Part shown: piece by piece, positions 1-12,664 of the stretch | Layout of the letters: every line of letters begins with the position of its first letter | Numbering within the stretch: position 1 is the first letter of the stretch | Position numbers and translations under genes: made by a program | The notes under the pieces: model-generated | Databases searched by the model: none | Told to the model about the DNA's origin: nothing | Seen by the model: the letters and a program-made list of their open reading frames with translations, nothing else | Origin: Mimachlamys varia | Lineage: Eukaryota; Mollusca; Bivalvia; Pectinida; Pectinidae | Reading direction: 5' to 3' | Assembly: GCA_947623455.1 (NCBI GenBank) | Contig: OX392527.1 | Coordinates: forward strand, 54,170,401-54,234,400 | DNA length: 64,000 nucleotides

Positions 1-2449
1 TAGGTACGTCACCGGGAACCTCCCCCACACAACTCTAGGTACGTCATCTGGTACCTCCCCCACACAACTCTAGGTACGTCATCGGGTACCTCCCCCACAC
101 AACTCTAGGTACGTCATCAGGTACCTCCCCCACACAACTCTAGGTACGGCACTGGGTACCTCCCACACACAACTCTAGGTACGTCACCGGGTACCTCCCC
201 CACACAACTGTAGGTACGTCACCGGGTACCTCCCCCACACAACTCAAAGTACGTCACCGGGTACCTCCCCCACACAACTCTAGGTACGTCACCGGGTACC
301 TCCCCCACACTACTCTAGGAACGTCGCCGGGTACCTCCCCCACACAACTCTAGGTACGTCATCGGGTACCTCCCCACACAACTGTAGGTACGTCACCGGG
401 TACCTCCCCCACACAACTCTAGGTACGTCACCGGGTACCTCCCCCACACTACTCTAGGTACATCATGTACGTCACTGGGTACCTCCCCCACACAACTCTA
501 GGTACGTCATCGGGTACCTCCCCAGACAACTGTAGGTACGTCACCGGGTACCTCCCCCACACAACTCTAGGTACGTCACCGGGTACCTCCCCCACACTAC
601 TCTAGGTACGTCACTGGGTACCTCCCCCACACAACTCTAGGTACGTCACCGGGAACCTCCCCCACACAACTCTAGGTACGTCATCTGGTACCTCCCCCAC
701 ACAACTCTAGGTACGTCATCGGGTACCTCCCCCACACAACTCTAGGTACGTCATCAGGTACCTCCCCCACACAACTCTAGGTACGGCACTGGGTACCTCC
801 CACACACAACTCTAGGTACGTCATCGGGTACCTCCCCCACACAACTCTAGGTACGTCATCGGGTGCCTCCCCCCACACAACTCTAGGTACGTCGCCGGGT
901 ATCTCCCCCACACAACTCTAGGTACGTCGCCGGGTATCTCCCCCACACTACTCTAGGTACGTCACCGGGTACCTCCCCCACACAACTCTAGGTACGTCAC
1001 CGGGTACCTCCAAACACAACTGTAGGTACGTCGCCGGGTACCTCCCCCACACAACTGTAGGTACGTCGCCGGGTACCTCCCCCACACAACTCTAGGTACG
1101 TCACCGGGTACCTCCCCCACACAACTCTAGGTACGTCGCCGGGTACCTCCCCCACACAACTCTAGGTACGTCACCGGGTACCTCCCCCACACAACTCTAG
1201 GTACGTCACCGGGTACCTCCCCAAACTACTCTAGGTACTTCATCAGGTACCTCCCCCACACAACTCTAGGTACGTCGCCGGGTACCTCCCCCACACAACT
1301 CTAGGTACGTCATCGGGTACCTCCCCCACACAACCCTAGGTACGTCACCGGGTACCTCCCCACACTACTCTAGATACTTCATCAGGTACCTCCCCCACAC
1401 AACTCTAGGTACGTCACCGGGAACCTCCCCCACACAACTCTAGGTACGTCACCGGGTACCTCCCCACACTTCTCTAGGTACGTCATCGGGTACCTCCCCC
1501 ACACAACTCTAGATACGTCACCGGGTACCTCCCCACACTACTCTAAGTACGTCATCGGATACCTCCCCCACACAACTCTAGGTACGTCACCGGGTACCTA
1601 CCCCACACAACTCTAGGTATGTCATCGGGTACCTCCCCCACACAACTCTAGGTACGTCACCGGGTACCTCCCCCACACTACTCTAGGTACGTCACCGGGT
1701 ACCTCCCCCACACAACTCTAGGTACGTCAACGGGTACCTCCCCCACACAACTCTAGGTACGTCACCGGGTACCTCACCCACACAATTCTAGGTACGTCAT
1801 CGGGTACCTCCCCTACACAACTCTAGGTACGTCATCCGGTACCTCCCCCACACAACTCTAGGTACGGCACCGGGTACCTCCCCCACACATCTCTAGGTAC
1901 GTTACCGGGTACCTCCCCCACACAACTCTAGGTACGTCATCGGGTACCTCCCCCACACAACTCTTGGTACGTCACCGGGTACCTCCCCCACACAACTCTA
2001 GGTACGTTATCGGGTACCTCCCCTACACAACTGTAGGTACGTCACCGGGTACCTCCCCCACACTACTCTAGGTACGTCACCGGGTACCTCCCCCACACTA
2101 CTCTTGGTACGTCATCGGGTACCTCCCCCACACTACTCTTGGTACGTCACTGGGTAATTCCCCCACACAACTGTAGGTACGTCATCGGGTACCTCCCCCA
2201 CACTACTCTAGGTACGTCATCGGGTACCTCCCCCACACTACTCTTGGTACGTCATCGGGTACCTCCCCCACACTACTCTTGGTACGTCACTGGGTAATTC
2301 CCCCACACAACTCTAGGTACGTCATCGGGTACCTCCCCCACACTACTCTAGGTACGTCATCGGGTACCTCCCCCACACAACTCTAGGTACGTCACCGGGT
2401 ACCTCCCCCACACAACTGTAGATACGTCACCGGGTACCTCCCCCACACA
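1..2449. repeat. 35-bp minisatellite array (cut by window start)
   Basis: About 70 head-to-tail copies of a 35-bp unit containing GGTACGTCACCGGGTACCTC followed by a C-rich stretch and CACACAACTCTA. The array runs in from the left edge, so its true length is unknown. Units differ mainly at a few positions (CACC/CATC/CGCC after GGTACGT, ACAACT/ACTACT at the end), and blocks of variants are duplicated, for example a block at 1-170 reappears at 638-800. Each unit holds a short GGTAC/GTACC inverted pair. No convincing coding potential. Confidence 0.97.
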
Positions 2450-4826
2450 CGTTACTTTTACGAAGGTACAGTACATGTATATCAGTCATCAGCCATCACG
2501 AAGCTGAAACTCAAGCCCTTGATCGCTTCCTGTAAAGTCGCGCCCATCAATAATCTGCTATTATGTCAAAGTCACACGAACGGTGTGTGATGTTTCTGGC
2601 GATACTTGCTAGGCAATCTGATAATACAGCAGTTTAGATAACTGGAATATGAGTAACAGACAATAGAGACAACGGCGATGGTCAATCATATACAGTGATA
2701 TAATACAATCTGACCAGAGCATGCAGACCAAACCTTGCAATACTCCATTATCAAATACGAGTCGCCCACTGAAAGCAATGATATTGCAAGTTAAAATCTG
2801 ATAGCAGAACAGAGATAACTTTCATTGTAGTTATAACATTTATCTGTTGTGTCCTCAGATGATAATTCATAAATTTATTAGAATGCTTAGAGTTTTTTGT
2901 TCACTCGCTAGCCAGAAGCCACAATGCACTGTATAAAAATATAATACAACTCCTAATTCTTTACCACAAATCTGCTCAGTAACGGGAAGGTATGAGATAA
3001 AATTAAAAGATTTATCACAAATGTTTCATTCCTACCCCTGAAGACGCCTCTAGTGTTTGAACAAGAAAGATTAATATATTTACTTTGGTTGTCACACTTT
3101 AGAAATAAACACTGTGACAATTTCGTCTGCCTGGAAACCGCGTCACTCGTGTAACTTACAACAGATGAATGTAAATTTCGCGAAGAACCCATTTCCTGAT
3201 GATCGATTTCTATTTTAGGACCCAATGTCAAAATTATTCACATCACGGGTTCTGTCAGGTCTTTCTCCAAGTAAAAGGTCATGAAGTGTTCTGAATTACA
3301 GATTAGAGTATAAAACACGTATATCGCTCACCACACGTCTCGCCGATAGATCAAACACATACTCTTATACAGCTAAATGATGAATTGTGACCAAAGGGGC
3401 TCGATTATTTGTTTCAACTTTGTTTTATATTTGGACCAAAACCGATCGGTTAAGCGCGATTTTGCACGTTTCGAGGGATTTATATAATTTTCCGTTAAAA
3501 TTATCATCATTGGGATGGCATTTTTACCGAAAGTTATTCTGTCCCTTCAGCTACTCGAAAAAGAACTTTCACGTCCAAAAGATAGTTTTCTCTAGGTTTT
3601 AGATACGCGTATCACGTGGTAAAAAACTACAAAGATATGCAAGGAAAAAATTCAACTTTATGCTTTTCTGCAGGGTTCTTGTCAATAGAAAACTCTTTTC
3701 ACAGGAAGCTCAATTTCGGCAATTTCTCTCCTAATTTGTCAATATGTTTCTACGACACAGTCAGGTAACAACACATTAACTGCTCTGCTACATCGGGAGT
3801 ATAAACATCGCCAAATCGTCTGAGCTTTGTTACCCGTAAAGTAAGTATTGGTCTGTTACAACTCCTTCCTGATAAAAGACAACGACATTATATGTCAGGT
3901 GTTGTTAATAAACGCTTTTATATACGTCACCAAACCATGCATGTTGATCCCTGTCGGCATTCACAAACCATCCAGCATTTCTGTGCCTAGAAATGTGATG
4001 GCTTCTTTAGAATGATTGAATAGCGCGTCAGGATTGTACGTGCAATTATGCAAATTATCATACTGGCTCTACGATGTAAATCACGACGTTAGAGAAGCAG
4101 ACTAATTTGGGGGAGTTTGGTTTACGTTCTGAAGTATGACACTCAGAAATCGTCGTGGCAGGAATAAAGCACCAAGAAAGTAATATCTATGTTAATTTGA
4201 CAAGTTGTGTTCTGAAAAGACATATATATGTAAATTCTTGATTGCAACTACTCGACAGATTTCGCTTAGGCTCGGAATAACGCCTCGACGAAATTGTACC
4301 GAGATGTTAAAATATATTTGATAAATTCCGTCAAAAATAAATAATAAATAAATATACAACATTTGATATAGCGCCCAATCTAGCTAGCATGAGCCCCTCT
4401 AAAGCGCTTTACAATACAAAGATATACAATTCGTATATATTCAATACATATTACCACATACAATGCTATCATATACAATTATGAGGAGTTCGAAGGAGTT
4501 GCCTTATCAGGCGCTAACTACTTATCCCGTACCACCTGGCTAATATCTCCATATGTGTGTGTAAGCGTGTGTGCTGGAGATTAATTGTGTTCTGTTTGTA
4601 GTGGGACCGTGTTTCGAACGACATCTTTTATAGTGCCACCTCACTTGAATTTTACAGCACAGATACTGGAACACACATCCCATACCATTCTATACTCCAC
4701 TTGATCTGTTGGAGTTGTGTGGACAGGAGAAAAACACTTTCTTTTCATAGTCCATGCGTATGACGATTTCAAACAGAAATGCTTTGTAAACTCGATCATC
4801 CGGTGCAGTTAAACATCATGTATTTC
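2450..4826. other. Gene-free stretch
   Basis: Unique AT-rich sequence. Short ORFs (for example 2953-3231 on the minus strand and 3387-3602 on the plus strand) show no recognisable domain and are the length expected by chance. The only recognisable item is a dispersed-repeat fragment near 4345-4430. Confidence 0.6.
4345..4430 (+). mobile_element. Fragment of a dispersed 'TATAGCGCCC...AAAGCGCTTTACA' repeat
   Basis: The pair 'gatatagcgcccaat' and 'aaagcgctttacaata' is a motif commonly met in 3' ends or non-autonomous derivatives of retroposons in aquatic animal genomes. The family name is not determined. Boundaries are approximate and no target-site duplication was recognised. Confidence 0.4.
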
Positions 4827-5154
4827 ATATGAAGTTATACACTAGCTTTTGTTTGTTTATTTTATATGAAGTTATACACTAGCTTTTGTTTGTGTATTTT
4901 ATATGAAGTTATACACTAGCTTTTGTTTGTGCATTTTATATGAAGTTATACACTAGCTTTTGTTTGTGTATTTTGTATGAAGTTATACACTAGCATTTGT
5001 TTGTGTATTTATATGAAGTTATACACTAGCTTTTGTTTGTGTATTTTATATGAAGTTATACACTAGCTTTTGTTTGTGTATTTTATATGAAGTTATACAC
5101 TGGCTTTTGTTTGTGTATTTTATATAAAGTTATACACTAGCTTTTGTTTGTGTA
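4827..5154. repeat. 38-bp tandem repeat, about 9 copies
   Basis: Nine copies of a 38-bp unit containing GAAGTTATACACTAGCTTTT, spaced 36-38 bp and nearly identical. The array stops 6 bp before the target-site duplication of the SINE that follows. Confidence 0.97.
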
Positions 5155-5160
5155 AGCAGT

Positions 5161-5420
5161 ATATCCCTTGTTTCAGGGGCCGCGGTGGCCGCCGTCTCGA
5201 TATTCCACCAACCCCCCCAACCCCCCCCCCCCCCACCTCTGGGTTGCGAGTTCGAACCCACTTGGGGCATTTGCCAGGTACTGGCTGTAGGTCGGTGGTT
5301 TTTCTCTAAGTACTCCGGCTTTCCTCCACCTCCAAAACCTGCTACGTCATTAGATGACCATGGGGGCTGTTAATAGGGCGTGAAACAAAATAAACCAAAC
5401 CAAGCATATCCCTTATTTCA
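5161..5420 (+). mobile_element. tRNA-derived SINE with target-site duplication
   Basis: The SINE body is 5176-5405. It is flanked by 15-bp direct repeats, ATATCCCTTGTTTCA at 5161-5175 and ATATCCCTTATTTCA at 5406-5420 (one mismatch), which mark a retroposition target site. The body has a Pol III B-box-like GCGAGTTCGAACCC near 5247, a conserved middle (TCGGTGGTTTTTCTC, CTCCGGCTTTCCTCC) and a tail GCTGTTAATAGGGCG ending in AATAAACCAAACC. A long C tract has grown inside the tRNA-like head. A second member lies at 31573-31786 and a tail fragment at 12598-12664. Confidence 0.85.
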
Positions 5421-5984
5421 TACCTGATTTTGACTTACGCATCCATTTATGCATCAGCAAATTTTACCATACCAAAAAAATCTACTTCATCAAAGACATT
5501 CAAATTGTTTCCTTATGTGACTTTGAAAATGAGATGGTATCGCTATACTCATATCAATTATATATCAAAGAGTTATTTTCGGATAAAATTTTGTATTTTA
5601 TATTCATTTATCGTTTATAGTTTGAAAACACAGTGAATTTAATTTAAATATATGCATAACTCACGTGCATTCCAATTAGATATGATAGATGCGTCAAATC
5701 CAAAAGAAATGGGGTAAATTACTATTCTACATTGTAAATGTCTCCATCTATCAGCCAACAGGTATACCCCATATCAGGTACGTCGCCTGCGCAATTGTAT
5801 TAAGTTATACTGTGTATGAATTTCACAGACATCTTGAAGTCAAAAATTGAAGAATTCATACCTTAAATGTCATTAGTGTAGGTATCAGAACATGAAATGG
5901 GACATCCAAGCTGTATTGCGGAAAAAAATAAGGAAAAGAACTGCACTGCCTTGACCAAAACAGTCTACGTTAGGTACTTGACTG
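5421..5984. other. Gene-free stretch
   Basis: Unique AT-rich sequence between the SINE and the next array. No gene, hairpin or repeat was recognised. Confidence 0.5.
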
Positions 5985-7972
5985 TTGGACTAAGGGCAGA
6001 GGTATATATAACCAATACTGGTATGATAATGATAGTGCTAATTAAGGGCAGAGGTATATATAACCAATCCTGGCATGATAATGATAGTGCTAATTAAGGA
6101 CTAAAGAATATATAACCAATCCTGGTATGATAATGTTAGTGCTAATTAAGGGCTGATGTAGATAGTGCTAATTAAGGACTGAGGTTTATATAACCAATCC
6201 TGGCATGATAATGATAGTGCTAATTAAGGGCTGATGTAGATAGTGCTAATTAAGGACTGAGGTATATGTAACCAATCCTGGCATGATAATGATAGTGCTA
6301 ATTAAGGACTGATGTAGATAGTGCTAATTAAGGACTGGGGTATATGTAACCAATCCTGGCATGATAATGATAGTGCTAATTAAGGACTAAAGAATATATA
6401 ACCAATCCTGGTATGATAATGTTAGTGCTAATTAAGGGCTGATGTAGATAGTGCTAATTAAGGACTGGGGTATATGTAACCAATCCTGGCATGATAATGA
6501 TAGTGCTAATTAAGGACTAAAGAATATATAACCAATCCTGGTGTGATAATGTTAGAGCTAATTAAGGGATGTAGATAGTGCTAATTAAGGACTGAGGTTT
6601 ATATAACCAATAACTGGTATGATAATGTTAGTGCTAATTAAGGGCTGATGTAGATAGTGCTAATTAAGGACTGAGGTATATGTAACCAATCCTGGCATGA
6701 TAATGATAGTGCTAATTAAGGACTGATGTAGATAGTGCTAATTAAGGACTGAGGTATATGTAACCAATCCTGGCATGATAATGATAGTGCTAATTAAGGA
6801 CTGATGTAGATAGTGCTAATTAAGGACTGGGGTATATGTAACCAATCCTGGCATGATAATGATAGTGCTAATTAAGGACTAAAGAATATATAACCAATCC
6901 TGGTATGATAATGTTAGTGCTAATTAAGGGCTGATGTAGATAGTGCTAATTAAGGACTGGGGTATATGTAACCAATCCTGGCATGATAATGATAGTGCTA
7001 ATTAAGGACTAAAGAATATATAACCAATCCTGGTGTGATAATGTTAGAGCTAATTAAGGGATGTAGATAGTGCTAATTAAGGACTGAGGTTTATATAACC
7101 AATAACTGGTATGATAATGTTAGTGCTAATTAAGGGCTGATGTAGATAGTGCTAATTAAGGACTGAGGTATATGTAACCAATCCTGGCATGATAATGATA
7201 GTGCTAATTAAGGACTGATGTAGATAGTGCTAATTAAGGACTGAGGTATATGTAACCAATCCTGGCATGATAATGATAGTGCTAATTAAGGACTGATGTA
7301 GATAGTGCTAATTAAGGACTGGGGTATATGTAACCAATCCTGGCATGATAATGATAGTGCTAATTAAGGACTAAAGAATATATAACCAATCCTGGTATGA
7401 TAATGTTAGTGCTAATTAAGGGCTGATGTAGATAGTGCTAATTAAGGACTGAGGTATATATAACCAATCCTGGCATGATAATGTTAGTGCTAATTAAGGG
7501 CTGATGTAGATAGTGCTAATTAAGGACTGGGGTATATGTAACCAATCCTGGCATGATAATGATAGTGCTAATTAAGGGCTGATGTAGATAGTGCTAATTA
7601 AGGACTGAGGTATATATAACCAATCCTGGTATGATAATGTTAGTGCTAATTAAGGGCTGATGTAGATAGTGCTAATTAAGGACTGAGGTATATGTAACCA
7701 ATCCTGGCATGATAATGATAGTGCTAATTAAGGGCTGATGTAGATAGTGCTAATTAAGGACTGGGGTATATGTAACCAATCCTGGCATGATAATGAAAGT
7801 GCTAATTAAGGACTAAAGAATACAACTGTATATAACCAATCCTGGTATGATAATGTTAGTGCTAATTAAGGGCTGATGTAGATAGTGCTAATTAAGGACT
7901 GAGGTATATGTAACCAATCCTGGTATGGCAATGATTGTGCTAATTAAGGGCTGATTAAATAGTGCTTATTAA
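5985..7972. repeat. Compound minisatellite (about 52-bp + 26-bp units) with 482-bp higher-order repeat
   Basis: Two related units alternate: a long one containing AACCAATCCTGGCATGATAA and a short one containing GATGTAGATAGTGCTAATTA; both end in GTGCTAATTAAG. Rare variants (ACTAAAGAATATATAACC, GTGTGATAATGTTAGAG, CCAATAACTGG) recur in the same order from about 6387 and again from about 6869, showing a duplicated block of about 482 bp. Confidence 0.95.
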
Positions 7973-8128
7973 GATATTACATTAATCTTCATCCAGGCGA
8001 GGGCACTGCGTAATACTGCCGAAACTTTAATGATCGCCACGTTTTATCTTCTACCGACTTCCAAAATTGATAAAATATTCCTGGTAGCTTTCATGGTAGG
8101 ATTGGTAGCTAGTAACAAGTCTTTTCTA

Positions 8129-8300
8129 CTTTACACAAAGTACATGTCACCATGGAACCAACCCAATATTAAACCTGTACTAACTTTCCACAAACTACAT
8201 GTCGCTATGGAACCAACCCAATATTAAACTTGTACTAACTTTACACAAACTACATGTCGCTATGGAACCAACCCAATATTAAACCTGTACTAACTTTCCT
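8129..8300. repeat. 55-bp repeat, 3 copies
   Basis: Three copies with AACCAACCCA at 8156, 8211 and 8266. Copies differ at single positions (GTCACCATGG versus GTCGCTATGG). Confidence 0.95.
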
Positions 8301-9475
8301 AAGAGGCTCTACAGTAATATTTAGAAAATGATTTCGCTTTATAAGAAGGAAATCTAGACACTTCTGCTCAATTTAAAAAAAAACGTGTATGAAGACGATT
8401 TTGTACAGTGAAGAGAAAATGGCTTCCAAACAAGAATAAGAGATTCCCTAATGATAGTACAGGGGCTTGTATAAATTACTTATAAACTCAAACATATGGC
8501 ATTAGTTCTTTATACCAGAACGCCACGCAGTCTTTGTTTATTTACATAATCGAGAACAAGAAGAGCATCAGACAAATAGTTGATAGAAGAAGAAAAAGGA
8601 AGTGTAGACAGAATAAAGTCGTACTAGCGGTGAACACCGAGATGTTGGCAACACCGCGATCTAATCACATTGGTTATCTCTATACGTTGAAAACTATCAC
8701 CTTTTATGTAATTCTTTATACAGTTTTATAGGCAACAAATAACAGCACCAAGAATTCGGAAGCGGCCTTAAATCTAAATGTTTAAAACCCAAAGGAAACC
8801 CTCGTCAAAGAAGCTCATTTCTAATCTATAATGTCACCGGAGTATGGTTTTGGATGACAATTTGCAACTTGACGATAGAGTATTATACGTAAGCTGACAA
8901 TGCGCGTGTCTTGGAAGAGAAATCCAGATTCGACAAGAAAGCACCAGCTACTAAATAGCAATTACTGTCCTAAGTGGGTTTGTTTGTCTGCGATATATAT
9001 AATAGGGTAGCATGTCTTTCTAATCGGGTCCGTCTCGGCGTTCATTAGTATCAGTTGGACTACTTGTATTCCTGGGTTTCGGACATGTCTGTTCCGAATT
9101 TTGTTCATAGTTATTGCAAGCGAACCATGGCTATTTGACATCAAACAGACCATATGTTCATACCTCCACGACGAACAGTGCAAAACGTTAATTGTTCGAA
9201 TTGTATTTTCTGTTTTATGGATTGAAGACAGAAGAAAGAATGAATGCCTCTCATTCATAAAGTATTTTAATAGGGGATCTTGTTTTCTGTCGATGTCTCT
9301 ACACCTGTTCTCCACACGTGTTTCTACTTGACCAAGGATTCTCAAAATATTCCTTAAAGTATAATTTTCCTCGTTGTTCTGATCATATAACAGGGCTCGT
9401 GTTTCATTAGGAAAACACTTTACGAGAGGTTTTCTGAACTGTCCTTCGTTCATTTTAAAGGCTCGGCTTTAATCA
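8301..9475. other. Stretch without a supported gene
   Basis: Unique sequence. It includes a 163-codon minus-strand ORF (8962-9453), entered separately as doubtful. No splice-flanked coding segment of a known family was recognised. Confidence 0.45.
8962..9453 (-). CDS. Doubtful 163-codon ORF, no recognised family
   Basis: An ATG-to-stop ORF on the minus strand with ordinary, non-repetitive composition (starts MNEGQFRKPLVKCF, ends ADKQTHLGQ). I recognise no domain, signal peptide or membrane segment. It is the longest ORF here that is not inside a tandem array, but one ORF of this length can arise by chance in 64 kb. It starts 27 bp from the CGATATCCA element at 9480. It could be a relic exon, but nothing positive supports that. 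Confidence 0.15.
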   Translation of the reverse strand: MNEGQFRKPLVKCFPNETRALLYDQNNEENYTLRNILRILGQVETRVENRCRDIDRKQDPLLKYFMNERHSFFLLSSIHKTENTIRTINVLHCSSWRYEHMVCLMSNSHGSLAITMNKIRNRHVRNPGIQVVQLILMNAETDPIRKTCYPIIYIADKQTHLGQ

Positions 9476-9785
9476 TCCTCGATATCCATAATCACCCCTG
9501 GGATATGTCATGACAAAACTGAAGGCTCTGTGTGCGCCATCTTGTTGATGAGGCAAGGAGACTGGTTCGAACCTCTAATTTTCATCAAAAGAATCTGGTC
9601 GTCCCATAACGGTAAAACTTGAAGGAGTTGAAGTCGGTCGCGGTTCGTGTGTCATCTTCAAAGGACAAGCATGCAGCTTAGCGATTGATAAGATTTTTTT
9701 ACCTGAGTGTGCCTTCAGATTTGCCATGACATATTCCAGAGGTGGAGAGAGCGTAGATGATCGTAACCCCTGGATATCGGGGATT
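9476..9785 (+). mobile_element. CGATATCCA-ended dispersed element, copy 1
   Basis: Starts with CGATATCCA at 9480 and ends with CCCCTGGATATCG near 9767-9779, so its ends form a short inverted repeat. The interior shares motifs with a second copy at 56240-56512: GTTGAAGTCGG, TCTTCAAAGGACAA, AGCGATTGAT, TATTCCAGAGGTG-like and TAACCCCTGGATATCG. This is probably a non-autonomous MITE-type element. No target-site duplication was confirmed. Confidence 0.6.
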
Positions 9786-10073
9786 GGCTTTAATATACTG
9801 CACCTTTACCGACCTTGGGTCATCCGAGGGTCTATCAAAAATACGACGGCGACACGCCGATAATGATATTACAGGGTGGTGTATGGTTTATCACTGGCGT
9901 CCCGCTCGGTCGGTAGATATTGGATTATGTCACACCGACAAAGTGACGTCACGGCCAGTTGCGTATTAAATTATTAAACCATCAATATTTGTTTCGGAAA
10001 TTTATGAAGTGCAAAGAGATTCAGAGCGTTCATTGATTAAAGATACACAAAGGGTTTCAAATTCAAGGTTAAC

Positions 10074-10619
10074 TTAAAGGGGCAATTAAGCGAAGTTTGT
10101 TTACGTTTTTATGATATCACCAATATTTTCTAAAATTGTAGTTCGGTAATCCTTGTAAACTATTCAGACCGATATGTATGATGTTTTCCATGCGTTTTTT
10201 TCAATTAATTAGAAGGAAATCCTTAACCGTCCAACTCATGCAACTTCTCGCGTCTTTAATAATGTCAGGCGGATTTGTATGCTTGTTTAACCATCATGCT
10301 TAAAATGACATAATACAGGTAAGAAGGTTTAGAGTGCCGGGTGTGTAGCATGTGTTAACCTGTAAGTATAAAGCTTGTATCTGTATCATTTGTCTAGTAC
10401 GAGTGGATAGGAAACGTAAGCGGGTGTTTATATAAAGTGTCTATAGCATACGTCTAGTGGTATACATCATGTGTCTTAAACTTTCATCTGTCACATACAT
10501 TGTATTATCTAAAATAAATTGCTAAGAAGAACTGTTTTTTAAACTTTTCAATCCGTCCTAAACGCACACTAAAATTAGCACGGGACGCCAATTAACCCTT
10601 ATAATACCTTCCCCTTTAA
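10074..10619. mobile_element. Possible MITE with TTAAAGGGG termini
   Basis: TTAAAGGGG at 10074-10082 is matched by its reverse complement CCCCTTTAA at 10611-10619. The 9-bp arms are short and the inner sequence pairs poorly, so chance is a real alternative. Nothing else was recognised in the interior. Confidence 0.25.
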
Positions 10620-10907
10620 TGAACAAAAGCATTACGTCATTACTACATGTATGTAACGTAACTATGGCATAAATGCAATAGCCGGAAGTGAGCCACAATG
10701 CGATTATAATATGGTTTCAGTTGGCATGTTAATGTTTCGTTTTTATATTTATCATCTAACATATGTGCATCAATACCATGTTTATATAGTACAGTATATA
10801 GAATGTATCTGTTGTTTGTGTATATAGTGTGTGCCTAAGCACGTAGAAAACCAAAATAGAAGCTACTCCATGATATTTCAGTGAGATGGCACTATAAAGT
10901 CGGCATC

Positions 10908-12595
10908 AATGTATCCTGTCCACGGCACATATACGCCAACATACCCTTTCCACGGCACACATACGCCAACATACCCTGTCCACGGCACACGTACACAAAC
11001 ATACCCTGTCCACGGCACACATACACAAACATACCCTGTCCACGGCAGACATACACAAACATGCCCTGTCCACGGCACACACACAAACATACCCTGTCCA
11101 CGGCACACATACAAAAACATACCCTGTCCACGGCACACATACACAAACATACCCTATCCACGGCACACATACACCAACATACCCTGTCCACGGCACACAT
11201 ACACAAACATACCCTATCCACGGCACACATACACCAACATACCCTATCCACGGCACACGTACACCCAACATACCCTGTCCACGGCACACATACACCAACA
11301 TATCCTGTCCACGGCACACATACACCAACATACCCTGTCCACGGCACACATACACAAACATACCCTGTCCACGGCACACATACCCCAACATACCCTGTCC
11401 ACGGCACACATACACAAACATACCCTGTCCACGGCACACATACACAAACATACCCTGTCCACGGCACACGTACACCAACATACCCTGTCCACGGCACACA
11501 TACACAAACATACCCTGTCCACGGCACACATACACAAACATACCCTGTCCACGGCACACGTACACAAACATACCCTGTCCACGGCACACATACACCAACA
11601 TACCCTGTCCACGGCACACATACACAAACATACCCTGTCCAAGGCACACATACACAAACATACCCTATCCACGGCACACGTACACCCAACATACCATGTC
11701 CACGGCACACATACACAAACATACCCTGTCCACGGCACACATACACAAACATACCCTGTCCACGGCACACATACACAAACATACCCTGTCCACGGCACAC
11801 ATACACAAACATACCCTGTCCACGGCACACATACACAAACATACCCTGTCCGCGGCACACATACACAAACATACCCTGTCCACGGCACACGTACACCAAC
11901 ATACCCTGTCCACGGCACACATACACAAACATACCCGTCCACGGCACACATACACAAACATACCCTGTCCACGGCACACATACACAAACATACCCTATCC
12001 ACGGCACATATACAAAAACATACCCTGTCCACGGCACACATACACAAACATACCCTGTCCACGGCACACATACCCCAACATACCCTGTCCACGGCACACA
12101 TTCACAAACATACCCTGTCCACGGCACACATACACAAACATACCCTATCCACGGCACACATACACAAACATATCCTGTCCACGGCACACATACACAAACA
12201 TACCCTGTCCACGGCACACATACGCCAACATACCCTGTCCACGGCACACATACCCCAACATACCCTATCCACGGCACACATACACAAACATACCCTGTCC
12301 ACGGCACACATACACAAACATACCCTGTCCACGGCACACATACACAAACATACCCTGTCCACGGCACACATACACAAACATACCCTGTCCACGGCACACA
12401 TACACAAACATACCCTGTCCACGGCACACATACACCAACATACCCTATCCACGGCACACGTACACCAAACATACCCTGTCCACGGCACACATACACAAAC
12501 ATACATGTACCCTGTCCACGGCACACATACACAAACATTCCCTGTCCACGGCACACATACACCAACATACCCTGCCTACGGCACACATACACACG
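10908..12595. repeat. 30-bp minisatellite, about 56 copies
   Basis: Unit ACGGCACACATACACAAACA plus TACCCTGTCC, strongly homogenised with point variants (ATACGCC, GTACACC, CCTATCC). Thirty bases is ten codons and the unit contains no stop in any frame. The array therefore stays open on both strands, giving ORFs of up to 577 codons such as repeats of TYPVHGTHTQ. These are by-products of the repeat: no start context, splice sites or conserved domain supports translation. The array ends directly against a SINE tail. Confidence 0.97.
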
Positions 12596-12597
12596 TG

Positions 12598-12664
12598 AGC
12601 ACGTCCTTAAATGATCTTAGATGCTAAAAGGACGATAAAAGAAATATAAACAGACGAAACCAAA
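12598..12664 (+). mobile_element. SINE 3'-tail fragment
   Basis: CACGTCCTTAAATGATCTT, then GCTAAAAGGACGATAAAA and GACGAAACCAAACCAA, match the 3' tail of the SINEs at 5176 and 31573 (ACGTCATTAGATGACC, GCTGTTAATAGGGCG, CCAAACCAA). The head is missing: the 30-bp array occupies its place. Confidence 0.55.
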
